Of a stretch of DNA of 44,995 nt, positions 9,707 to 18,000 are shown piece after piece. The first letter of the stretch is position 1. Every line of letters begins with the position of its first letter. Made by a program: the position numbers and the translations under genes. The DNA is taken from positions 1-44,995 of the forward strand of contig CAIVDM010000001.1 of assembly GCA_903904735.1 (NCBI GenBank), given 5' to 3'. This DNA comes from an uncultured delta proteobacterium. GTDB lineage: Bacteria; Bdellovibrionota_C; UBA2361; OMII01. Below the pieces are notes generated by a model. It was given only the letters and a program-made list of their open reading frames with translations, searched no databases and was not told the DNA's origin.

Positions 9707-11635
9707 ATGAGTAATGAATTCCAAAAGCTGATCCAAGAAGACCGTGAGACTCGCAAGAAGTCTTCCTGGAAGGGGACGATGCTTGAGTATCTTGAGCTCG
9801 TTCGTGAGAACCCGACGATTCACAAATTAGCCCATAAGCGGCTCTACGATATGCTCTTCGACCAGGGGATGGTTGAGGTTGACCTTGAGCAGAATCCGCG
9901 CCTCAAGCGGATCTTTAAAGGTGAAAAATTAAAAGTTTACAATTTCTTCGCTGATGAGTTCTTCGGAATGGAAAAGACGATCAATCAGATCGTTCGTTAC
10001 TTCCATTCCGCTTCTCTCAAGGGAGAGGAGAGTCGCCAGGTGCTCTATCTCGTCGGGCCGGTAGGCTCCGGAAAGAGTTCCCTCGTAGAGCGACTCAAGA
10101 AAGGACTCGAACAGTTACCAGCATTTCACTCAGTTGAGAACTGTCCGATGGTTGAGGAGCCACTGCATCTGGTTCCACGACATCTACGAAAGGAATTCTC
10201 CAAGATGCTTGGGGTGGAGATCGAGGGAGATCTCTGTCCGGTATGCCGATATCGCCTTAAAGAGGAGTATCAAGGCAAGTGGGAAGACTTCCCGGTTCGT
10301 ACCTACGATTTCAGTATCCGCGCCAAGCGAGGAGTGGGAGTCGTACCCCCCGTTGATCCAAACAACCAAGATACAAGCGTGCTGATCGGAGGCGAGGATA
10401 TCTCCAAGCTCGATATGTACTCTGAGGGAGATCCCCGAGTGCTTGATCTCACGGGAGCCTTGAACGTGGGTAACCGCGGAATGGTTGAGTTCATCGAGGT
10501 GTTTAAGAACGAGACTGAGTATCTCCACGCCATGATCACGGCGACGCAGGAAAAATCAATTCCCGCGCCAGGACGCCACGGAATGATCTACGTCGATACA
10601 TGCATCGTCGCGCACTCCAACGAGGCCGAGTGGAAAAAGTTTAAGAGCGACCACACGAACGAGGCTATCCTCGATCGTATCGTTACGGTGAAGGTGCCGT
10701 ATAACTTGCGTCTCTCCGAGGAGGTGAAGATCTACAAGAAGATCATTCGCCAGTCGCAGTTCACGGCCGACATCGCTCCTCACACGATTGAGATAGCCTC
10801 AATGTTCGCGATCCTGTCGCGCCTCGAGCCCACGAATAAGTGCGACCTCATGACGAAGCTAAAGCTCTACAACGGAGAGGAGGTTGTGGAGAAGGGCAAG
10901 ACGAAACGTATCGACGTGGTGGAGTTGCGTGAAGAGGCCAAGAGCGAGGGAATGAACGGAATATCGACCCGATTCATTATGAAAGCGCTCGATAATGCCC
11001 TCTCTGACAATGTTGACCAGAACGCGATCCATCCAATCTCAGTGCGTGAGTCTCTCGTGCACATGGTCAAGGAAGCTGACTTCGCGGATGACGTGAAGAA
11101 GCGTTATCTGGAGTTTTTACAAGACACTCTGCATAAGGAGTACCTTGAGGTTCTTGAGAAAGAGATCACAAAGGCTTTTGTATACTCGTATCAAGAGCAG
11201 GCAGAGGCGCTCTTCCAGAACTACCTTGATCACGCTGAGTCATACGTGACCAAGAAAAAGTTCAAGGACCGAAGCACCGGGGAGGTGTTGGAACCCGACG
11301 AGGGATTCATGAAGTCTATCGAGGAGCAGATCGCCATTATCGGAACAGCGTGTGATGGGTTCCGACAAGAGGTTATCGCCTATCTCTGGTCGGCGGGCCG
11401 CCGTGGTGAGAAGGTCTCCTATGAGTGCTACGAGCCGCTCAAGGAAGCTATCGAGAAGAAGCTTATGGCGAGTGTTCGAGACGTATCTCGAATTATAACC
11501 AAAGCGCGCACAAGGGATGACGATCAGCACAAGAAGTACGGACGCATGGTTGAGCAGCTGATTCGCAATGGGTATCCAGCGAGCTGTGTCGATATCATCC
11601 TGAAATACGCGGCGAATAATCTCTGGAAGGATTAA
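9707..11635 (+). CDS. prkA: PrkA-family serine protein kinase
   Basis: The 642-residue protein is the AAA+/kinase PrkA (YeaG in E. coli). The Walker A loop GPVGSGKSS is at residues 117-125. A conserved CPVCRYRL pair of Cys follows, then AAA+ core segments (MIYVDTCIVAHSNEAEW, NEAILDRIVTVKVPYNLR) and a C-terminal domain of about 250 residues. Known members respond to nutrient and other stress and, in Bacillus, affect sporulation gene expression; the bacterial target is not well defined. AAGGAG lies 8 bases before the ATG. It begins a three-gene run with yeaH and spoVR on the same strand, the widely conserved arrangement, so a shared function is likely. Length is normal for the family. Confidence 0.95.
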   Translation: MSNEFQKLIQEDRETRKKSSWKGTMLEYLELVRENPTIHKLAHKRLYDMLFDQGMVEVDLEQNPRLKRIFKGEKLKVYNFFADEFFGMEKTINQIVRYFHSASLKGEESRQVLYLVGPVGSGKSSLVERLKKGLEQLPAFHSVENCPMVEEPLHLVPRHLRKEFSKMLGVEIEGDLCPVCRYRLKEEYQGKWEDFPVRTYDFSIRAKRGVGVVPPVDPNNQDTSVLIGGEDISKLDMYSEGDPRVLDLTGALNVGNRGMVEFIEVFKNETEYLHAMITATQEKSIPAPGRHGMIYVDTCIVAHSNEAEWKKFKSDHTNEAILDRIVTVKVPYNLRLSEEVKIYKKIIRQSQFTADIAPHTIEIASMFAILSRLEPTNKCDLMTKLKLYNGEEVVEKGKTKRIDVVELREEAKSEGMNGISTRFIMKALDNALSDNVDQNAIHPISVRESLVHMVKEADFADDVKKRYLEFLQDTLHKEYLEVLEKEITKAFVYSYQEQAEALFQNYLDHAESYVTKKKFKDRSTGEVLEPDEGFMKSIEEQIAIIGTACDGFRQEVIAYLWSAGRRGEKVSYECYEPLKEAIEKKLMASVRDVSRIITKARTRDDDQHKKYGRMVEQLIRNGYPASCVDIILKYAANNLWKD

Positions 11636-11705
11636 TCAGCGCCGATGTGGCGGATGGTAGGGTGCCTGGTGGTGAACCGATTCGTGTAAGGAGTTTGTAT
11701 CGCTC

Positions 11706-12941
11706 ATGTCGACTATCTTCCGCCCGTATGTTCCGACCTCGCAGCGCTCCGATCGGAGCGCCAGGGATCGGATGCGACACCGTCAGAAGATCAAGGACTC
11801 TATCCGCGACAATATCGGCGACATCCTCGCGGAGGAATCGATCATTGGTCGCGATCGAGACAAGATAATCAAAGTCCCGATTCGCTCGGTTAAAGAGTAC
11901 CGCTTCATCTATGGCGACAATTCCCCGGGCTCCGCGCAGGGCGACGGGAACCAAAAGCCTGGTGATGTTGTTGACCAGGGTGGACAAGATGGTCAGGGAC
12001 AAGGACAGGGAGCGGGGAGTCAGGCGGGCGTCGACGCGTTTGAGACTGATATAACCTTAGAAGAGCTCATTGCTATCATGTTTGATGATCTTGAGCTTCC
12101 GGAGCTAGAGCGAAAAGCGCTTAAGAAAGTCATGTCAGATAACGCCCGAAAGCGGAAAGGGCATCGAAAAGCTGGTATTCGCCCACGCTTGGATAAGCGC
12201 GCCACCGCCAGGAATCGCGTGCGTCGTATGCTTTCCGTCAAAGGCGCTCGCGGCGAGGCGATCAAAGAGGGCGAGCAGCGTTTCCCCTTTCACGAAGATG
12301 ACATGAGCTATTTCCACATAGCCCCAACGACGCGCGAAGCGTCGAACGCTGTCGTCTTCTGCATTATGGACACATCAGGCTCGATGGGCACGGTGAAAAA
12401 ATACCTGGCCCGAAGCTTTTACTTCCTTCTGTACCAATTCGTTCGGCAAAAGTACGCCAATGTCGAGGTGGTGTTCATAGCCCATCACACCGAGGCTAAA
12501 GAGGTGCCAGAGGGAGATTTCTTTCACAAAGTTGAGTCGGGTGGAACGTATATCTCTTCGGGATACCGAAAGGCTCTCGATATCATCAATGACCGATACC
12601 ACCCGTCACTATGGAATATATACGCGTTTCACTGCTCAGATGGCGATAACTTTTACTCCGACAACGAGCGCGCCCTTCAAGCGGCGGACGAGTTGTGCAA
12701 GGTGTGCAATCTCTTCGGTTACGGGGAGATTAAGCCATCGGGTAGCGCGTACTACAGCGGAAGCATGCTTGAGGTGTTCGGGCAGATACAGGCGCCTAAC
12801 TTCCATATGATCACGATAGAGAAGAAAGAGGACCTTTGGGAGGGCTTCCGCAGCTTTCTCATGAAAGATAAAGCGAGTGGTGTGTCAGCCCATGGGAAGG
12901 TTTTTGGAAGTAGCGAGGGAGCGGCGGCGGCGGCGCCATGA
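11706..12941 (+). CDS. yeaH: YeaH/DUF444 family von Willebrand-like protein
   Basis: The 411-residue protein belongs to the DUF444/YeaH family. The N-terminus is basic and charged. Residues 75-105 form a Gly/Gln/Asp-rich linker. Residues from about 215 form a von Willebrand A-like domain with the metal-ion motif DTSGSMG at 222-228, and SGGTYISSGY and HCSDGDNF supply later MIDAS-type positions. The C-terminus ends in an Ala-rich tail. The partner of PrkA and SpoVR in many bacteria, its exact role is unknown. It follows prkA after 70 bases and is 6 bases from spoVR. An 18-base perfect palindrome (11744-11761) lies in its coding sequence near the start. Confidence 0.93.
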   Translation: MSTIFRPYVPTSQRSDRSARDRMRHRQKIKDSIRDNIGDILAEESIIGRDRDKIIKVPIRSVKEYRFIYGDNSPGSAQGDGNQKPGDVVDQGGQDGQGQGQGAGSQAGVDAFETDITLEELIAIMFDDLELPELERKALKKVMSDNARKRKGHRKAGIRPRLDKRATARNRVRRMLSVKGARGEAIKEGEQRFPFHEDDMSYFHIAPTTREASNAVVFCIMDTSGSMGTVKKYLARSFYFLLYQFVRQKYANVEVVFIAHHTEAKEVPEGDFFHKVESGGTYISSGYRKALDIINDRYHPSLWNIYAFHCSDGDNFYSDNERALQAADELCKVCNLFGYGEIKPSGSAYYSGSMLEVFGQIQAPNFHMITIEKKEDLWEGFRSFLMKDKASGVSAHGKVFGSSEGAAAAAP

Positions 12942-12947
12942 GGAACT

Positions 12948-14405
12948 ATGTCATTTAACGTGGATGAATTAGCTGTCTGGGATGAGAAAATTCAAGAACT
13001 CGTGGCTCGCTACGGTTTGAATTGTTATCCGCAAGAGTTTGAGGTTTGTGATCACAACGAGATGCTCGGGTACATGGCGTATACGGGTATGCCGTCGCAT
13101 TATCCCCATTGGTCCTACGGAAAATCGTACGAACGCCAGAAAACGATGTACGACTACGGCGTGTCCGGATTGCCGTATGAGATGGTGATTAATTCCAATC
13201 CGTGTCTCGCCTACCTGATGCGTGATAATACACTGCTTCTGCAAGTGTTAACGATCGCCCATGTGTACGGGCACAACGATTTTTTCGCTAATAATTTCAC
13301 CTTTACTAGTGGAACAGACGCTCGACACGTCCTTGAGATGTTCAAGAACGCGGGTAGTCGAATCGCGAGCTATCAAGAGGATCCCTCAATCGGCATAGAG
13401 GCGGTCGAGGACGCTATCGATCACGCCCACGCTATCTGTTACCAGCGCTCAAGAAATTTAGCGATTAAGCGGTTGTCGGACACGGAGCAGCGGGTGCGAG
13501 CGTGGGAAAGGGCGCAACCCACCGTGGATCCATGGCGAGATATTCATCCAGCGCAAGAGTACGTCGCGCCAAATCTTACCAAGACTCCCGCTGAGCCGCA
13601 GGAGAATCTGCTCCAGTTCATAGCCGCATACAATCCGTACCTTCCAGAGTGGAAGCAGGATATTTTGCAGATAGTTGACCAGCAGACTCAGTACTTCATG
13701 CCCCAAATGGAGACTAAGATCATGAACGAGGGATGGGCGAGCTACTGGCACCACAAGATCTTAAATGAGCTCAAGCTGCCACAGGATATGCACATCGAAT
13801 TGATAGTACGGCACAATCAGGTGCTACGTCCTCATCCAGGAGGCTTGAATCCATACCACCTTGGCTTTGTCATGTGGCATGACATCGAAAGAAGGTGGAA
13901 TCAGGGTGATACAGGTAAGGAATGGAGTGATGACGTGCCACCGTGCGCTGAAGCCGGACAGGAAGAAAACGACACACCCGGCCGCAAGAAGATTTTTGAA
14001 GTTCGTGAGTCCGATCGGGATCAGTCATTCCTACGTCGCTTCCTCACTAAGGAGCTGATGGAGGAGCTTAATCTCTTCCAACACGACCGACGTGGAAAGG
14101 AGCGTGTGGTCACCAAAGTATCGAATGAGGAAGGGTGGAGGGATGTTCGCGACACTCTGATCAAGAGTGTCGGAACTGGTTCCATACCAGTCATTAAGGT
14201 CGAGGACGCTGATTTTGGGCGCAACCGAACCCTCTATCTCAAGCATTATCACGACGGGCGTGATCTGCAGCTTGAGTACGCGGACCATACCCTCAAGCAC
14301 GTAGCGCGGCTCTGGGAACGCGAAGTCGTTCTCGAAACCAGCATCAATGGAAAGGCCAGCCTGCTAAAGGTAGTCGGAGATTCCCTTAAGATTGAGAGAT
14401 TGTAG
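12948..14405 (+). CDS. spoVR: SpoVR family protein
   Basis: The 485-residue protein matches the SpoVR/YcgB family. Typical segments are HYPHWSYGKSYERQK near residue 75, YEMVINSNPCLAYLMRDN, YGHNDFFANN and NEGWASYWHHKI at about residues 260-275, with conserved His and Trp. In Bacillus SpoVR affects spore cortex formation; in non-sporing bacteria it goes with prkA and yeaH in a stress or biofilm context, with no known biochemical activity. It sits 6 bases after yeaH and completes the operon. A long inverted repeat follows at 14458-14547. Nothing is missing compared with the family. Confidence 0.94.
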   Translation: MSFNVDELAVWDEKIQELVARYGLNCYPQEFEVCDHNEMLGYMAYTGMPSHYPHWSYGKSYERQKTMYDYGVSGLPYEMVINSNPCLAYLMRDNTLLLQVLTIAHVYGHNDFFANNFTFTSGTDARHVLEMFKNAGSRIASYQEDPSIGIEAVEDAIDHAHAICYQRSRNLAIKRLSDTEQRVRAWERAQPTVDPWRDIHPAQEYVAPNLTKTPAEPQENLLQFIAAYNPYLPEWKQDILQIVDQQTQYFMPQMETKIMNEGWASYWHHKILNELKLPQDMHIELIVRHNQVLRPHPGGLNPYHLGFVMWHDIERRWNQGDTGKEWSDDVPPCAEAGQEENDTPGRKKIFEVRESDRDQSFLRRFLTKELMEELNLFQHDRRGKERVVTKVSNEEGWRDVRDTLIKSVGTGSIPVIKVEDADFGRNRTLYLKHYHDGRDLQLEYADHTLKHVARLWEREVVLETSINGKASLLKVVGDSLKIERL

Positions 14406-14457
14406 AGAGCTGGTGCACAGCACATGTCGCTGCCAGTTTATACACACGCGACTTAGA

Positions 14458-14547
14458 GCGGAGCAAAGCTCCGCGGTCCAGATAGGCGTAGCGACAAGCG
14501 CGTCGATATTTGAAGAATTGTACCAGCAGTCTCGGACCGCGGAGCTT
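14458..14547. terminator. Long inverted repeat with alternative hairpin, between convergent genes
   Basis: AAGCTCCGCGGTCC (14466-14479) is exactly repeated in reverse complement at 14534-14547, 54 bases apart. The left arm can instead fold locally, because GCGGAGC and GCTCCGC flank AAA at about 14459-14475. The right arm has its own short hairpin, GAGCT and AGCTC. The site lies after spoVR and before the 3' end of the convergent J-domain gene, so it could end transcription from either side, but no U-run is evident. Confidence 0.5.
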
Positions 14548-14741
14548 CTAGCTCGGCCAAAGAGGAGTTCCTCATTACCATGGCCAATATAAAGTTAAGA
14601 CTCTGTGTCCGGAGGCTCCCTTTGTGTCTTTTGCCTCTCTGGCGGTAAAACCCATATCTTGTCATTCTTCACGCGCCTGAGTCCGCAAGAAGCAGCAGAA
14701 CCTATTAGGACGCCCTTCGTATGACAAGGGCAGATTCGAGT
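14548..14741. other. Convergent intergenic tail
   Basis: Between the inverted repeat and the stop of the J-domain gene nothing gene-like is visible. Together with 14406-14547 it makes a gap of about 340 bases. Confidence 0.3.
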
Positions 14742-15497
14742 TTACCGCAGCGTCGGCCGCACTCGCTTTAACACCGCGTACGCCTCTTGAAGCTTCTGAA
14801 AGTCTCGCTGATAAACCAGTACAGATTCCGGTTTGTTCTTGTCGCTCGCGTGCTTGTCCGGATGAAGCTTCGCGGCGAGTCGGCGATATGCTCGTTTGAC
14901 GGCGTCATCCGAGTCCTTTTCGCTGCACCCCAGGGTGTCATAGCACCATTGATGTGGTGATGGTGGCGCTGGTCTAACCCGCTGTTCTCGGCGAAAGTCC
15001 CCTGAGCGAGGAGTTTTGGATGATGTCGGTCGAGAGAGTCCAAGGAGTCTGCGGAGTGCAGCGTGCTTCTCGAGTGGAAAACCAAGCGCATCGGCGATAT
15101 CACGAAGCGCGTTGTGTTCATTCTCGTTAATAGGGCGGTCGCAAGACGCCAAACGCAGAAGCCCATCGATAAGGCGGCGCTGTTTCGTAAGCGAGAGACG
15201 AGAGGTTCCTCGATACGACCGAAGTTTCGAGGTCGCGATTTCCTTCGTGATTGACGCGATTGACGCGACAGTGACTCGCACATAATCACCCTCACCGCGA
15301 CTGCAGCTGGCGAGATAATCAAGAATGAAGGATTCCTCGCTTCGGCTGGGGGCGCCATCTGAGTTCGCCACATACGCGCACGCGGCAAAGATGGCGTCAT
15401 CCTCAACCCGCTCGATCAGCCGCTGACGGCTTATCTCACGATGCTTCGCGATCGTTCGTCGTTGCTCTTGTGGTACTGTTCGCCACGCCACTGCCAT
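14742..15497 (-). CDS. TerB-like plus C-terminal J-domain protein
   Basis: The 251-residue protein has an N-terminal helical region (residues about 30-155; FAACAYVANSDGAPSRSEESFILDYLASCSRGEGD, then INENEHNALRDIADALGF) that resembles the TerB/DjlA acidic helical domain. A Pro/Arg linker and a C-terminal J domain (about 183-245) follow. The J-domain HPD tripeptide is at residues 212-214 (KLHPDK). J domains stimulate the ATPase of DnaK-type Hsp70 chaperones. The order TerB then J resembles DjlA, but there is no N-terminal membrane segment, so it should be soluble. It starts 9 bases after the large helix-turn-helix protein on the same strand and is nearly surely its operon partner. Confidence 0.8.
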   Translation of the reverse strand: MAVAWRTVPQEQRRTIAKHREISRQRLIERVEDDAIFAACAYVANSDGAPSRSEESFILDYLASCSRGEGDYVRVTVASIASITKEIATSKLRSYRGTSRLSLTKQRRLIDGLLRLASCDRPINENEHNALRDIADALGFPLEKHAALRRLLGLSRPTSSKTPRSGDFRREQRVRPAPPSPHQWCYDTLGCSEKDSDDAVKRAYRRLAAKLHPDKHASDKNKPESVLVYQRDFQKLQEAYAVLKRVRPTLR

Positions 15498-15506
15498 CCT
15501 ATACTC

Positions 15507-17903
15507 TTAGTGCGCTGGGGGTGTGTATGTCTTCGGGATAAAAACCGAGACTAACTCATCAAACCGATGGCGCAAGCCCAATTCATCCGCGAGGTTGCGA
15601 AGGTGGTTTTGATTAAAGATGCGTCCGCCACGTTGCGCGGTCGTGTAGGAAGCCCCGCTACTCCTGTTAGCTCCTATTTTGGCCGATAGTTCCGCTCGAG
15701 TAAGTCCGGTCCAATCAAAAAGCTTCTGAACGCCGATATGCCGTTCAAGTTTGCCTGAAATAGTATCGTCCAAAATCTGTGATGGAGTCTCAGAAGTGTA
15801 AGTGTCCGTCGCCATCGTGATGAATAGACGACGACACTCTCGGTGCTGAGGTCCTGTAAATCCAAGCCAGTCCGCCATCGCGGCGGCGCGCGCGTGAGTG
15901 ATACTCGCTTTGCCCAGCTCAAAATCGCTCGTTCCGGATTCCTGGAGCACCCCTCTGCGCTGCCGAGTCAGTCGATGAACCTCTCCGACGTGTGATAACT
16001 CGCCGCGTCGCGCCTGTGACATGAGCCGAACAGGTGAGGGCACTCGCGTTAGCGTGTCAAGGGCTAGCTCTCGTTCCGCTCGCTGAATCGGAGAGAGCAG
16101 ATGTCGCGTCGCTTCGCTCACCCCTTGAACATGATCGAGCAACGTCAAAGCGATTGTCTCGGTAATCTCTCCCCCTCGTCGCTCTGATGACGCGGACATA
16201 TGATGCACTTTACTCGGAGTGACATTAAGAAGTTTGGTGGCCACGGCGATATCGAGGGGGGCGAGCCCACGACGACCGATCAGGAGCGAGAAGAGTAGCC
16301 CACCTGGATTCGCCACCCCTAAGCGTTCGGCTAAAAACACAGCGTCGAACACAGAATTCTGTCGACCACCGAGAGCCGCCTGTATCCGTGAGTTTAGTTC
16401 TCGAACGCCTTCGCGTTCTTCCGTGGGGTAGATAGCCGGTGGATTAACGAGATTCACGAAATTGCTCGCCACCTCTGGGTTCTCGATGCGTTGCCCTCGC
16501 TTCCAGAGACTAACCTGTTGCACCGCGAGCGTCTCTGAAAGCACGACAAGCGGGATCCCAGCGGCGTCGCATAACGCCGTAAAGAGCGCCCCGCGAGTTT
16601 TGGCCTCATCAGGTGTCCTGATAGCTCGCTCGGCCTTCGAGACGAGCTCGTCGAGATTATCGCAAGGGTGTCCCTTGGCGAGTCGAAACATGAGCGATTC
16701 GTGCAGTTTGTTAAGTTGGAACGCCTGGGCAAGTATCGTTAGCGACTCTGTATTTGGTGAGTGTTCTGGATGGTTTCTCCAATTATACATCACTGAGTTG
16801 GAGAGGGTCTCATGGCTAGGGTGTCTTTCCGCGATAAGCTTGCATAAGTTGTCTCGCGACAGAGGTTGAGTCTTGCTTCCCCATGTGGAGAGAACAGTAT
16901 CGATGAAATCTGAGAATGTTGGCGCGCTTGGCCCGGTGGCGCTTCGAGTCGTGCGGTGAAATTGCTCAAGCATCTCGGCAAATGAGGGAGAATTCTCATG
17001 CTCTGGAGGATTCGTGCCGCGCCACGTCACCAGGTCCGCTGCCCGAGTCGATCGTTGTTCCTTCGTTGTAGGAGGAGTTAAAAGGGCGATCTCTCGCTGT
17101 CTACTCACCTCTCTGGTCGCTTGGTCGAGGAACAGTCTTGTTGTCTCACTATGCTCACGCAGCTCGTGACCATGGAGCGGCTGAGCGAGCGTTTGTCTGT
17201 GACCGCGAATCTGATTAGTCGCCTTACTGAGAAGTTTTGAGAAATGTCGCTCGATCCGTAGCTTGCGCTTCTCCGCTTCTGAGAGGCCTTTCTGAGATAA
17301 TCGCTGCTCGCGTAGAGCGTTTCTGAGTTCATGCTGAACATCTCGGAATTGCTTTGTGATGATCGTTTCCGCCGTTCCTAGCTCGTTGCGGGTATGTTTG
17401 TCGCCGCGCGACTCATCGATGGATCGAAATAAAGATGGCGTTATCGCGCGGTGCTTGACCGCAGGCGATAGGAGGTCCGTGTCCGCTATCCACGCGATAC
17501 TTTGCGCCTCTTTGTTATGTAGGGCGCCTAGAAGCGCCGTTCTAATCGATTCGGCGGTGATTGCGTCGGGAGCCGCGCGACAGATGAACCGCAGAGTCTT
17601 TGTGTCGCCTAGTTCCGCGGCGGTAGTAAAAATCGTACGAAGCTCCTCGGGCTTTAGGTCGGATGTTTGAATCAGCTCCCTGGCCGCGTTGCCGCCGGCG
17701 GCGTCACCTCGCCACAAAAACTCACGAATCGCTTCCGCTCGTATCGTCGAGGGAGCTCCCTCAAGCTCCTGTAATACCCGCTCGTCCCCTCGAGATTCGA
17801 TGAGGCTAACTACTCTCTCCGCAAATTGAGAATTATATGGGCTCTGGGGTAACTGAGTCGACATGGGGTACCACTGATTACAAATCCGATGGGAGGGTAT
17901 CAC
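15507..17903 (-). CDS. Large protein with about five XRE-like helix-turn-helix modules
   Basis: The 798-residue protein matches no family I recognise. Residues about 25-165 are helical repeats; 175-270 are charged and likely coiled coil. Then come modules shaped like the Cro/C1 fold (helix, two turn helices, Trp/Arg region, LA..L.L tail): 328-408 (LSRDNLCKLI, MYNWRNHPE, LTILAQAFQL), 436-490 (LSETLAVQQVSLWKRG), 510-570 (GLAPLDIAVATKLLNVTPSKV), 640-700 (degenerate) and 720-775 (LTRAELSAKIGA, LRNLADELGL). Hence it is probably a DNA-binding or adaptor scaffold protein. The 17903 start is a GTG; an ATG at 17864 (residue 14, MSTQLPQ) is a good alternative. Neither start has a strong ribosome site. 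The TerB/J-domain gene follows 9 bases downstream. A palindrome (17913-17933) lies 10 bases upstream of the GTG. Function unknown. Confidence 0.75.
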   Translation of the reverse strand: MIPSHRICNQWYPMSTQLPQSPYNSQFAERVVSLIESRGDERVLQELEGAPSTIRAEAIREFLWRGDAAGGNAARELIQTSDLKPEELRTIFTTAAELGDTKTLRFICRAAPDAITAESIRTALLGALHNKEAQSIAWIADTDLLSPAVKHRAITPSLFRSIDESRGDKHTRNELGTAETIITKQFRDVQHELRNALREQRLSQKGLSEAEKRKLRIERHFSKLLSKATNQIRGHRQTLAQPLHGHELREHSETTRLFLDQATREVSRQREIALLTPPTTKEQRSTRAADLVTWRGTNPPEHENSPSFAEMLEQFHRTTRSATGPSAPTFSDFIDTVLSTWGSKTQPLSRDNLCKLIAERHPSHETLSNSVMYNWRNHPEHSPNTESLTILAQAFQLNKLHESLMFRLAKGHPCDNLDELVSKAERAIRTPDEAKTRGALFTALCDAAGIPLVVLSETLAVQQVSLWKRGQRIENPEVASNFVNLVNPPAIYPTEEREGVRELNSRIQAALGGRQNSVFDAVFLAERLGVANPGGLLFSLLIGRRGLAPLDIAVATKLLNVTPSKVHHMSASSERRGGEITETIALTLLDHVQGVSEATRHLLSPIQRAERELALDTLTRVPSPVRLMSQARRGELSHVGEVHRLTRQRRGVLQESGTSDFELGKASITHARAAAMADWLGFTGPQHRECRRLFITMATDTYTSETPSQILDDTISGKLERHIGVQKLFDWTGLTRAELSAKIGANRSSGASYTTAQRGGRIFNQNHLRNLADELGLRHRFDELVSVFIPKTYTPPAH

Positions 17904-17912
17904 GATGGAGCG

Positions 17913-17933
17913 GTCTTTTTAAGCTAAAAAGAC
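17913..17933. promoter_or_regulatory. Palindrome just upstream of the multi-HTH gene
   Basis: GTCTTTTTA and TAAAAAGAC are exact reverse complements separated by AGC, giving a 21-base palindrome; AGCG and CGCT flank it a few bases out. It lies 10 bases before the GTG start at 17903. It could be an operator bound by the HTH protein itself, a leader hairpin, or a terminator of the AMIN gene, but no T-run follows on the minus strand. Confidence 0.45.
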
Positions 17934-18000
17934 ACGCTGTTTTGTTCGCGACCTTCAAGTGGTGTGCGGCAGGTTAGGAGAGTAAAAGCGGCCTGTTATC

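Noticed and set aside
14768..15406. 212-residue frame in the J-domain gene region
   Set aside because: It overlaps the TerB/J-domain gene in another frame with no motif or ribosome site.
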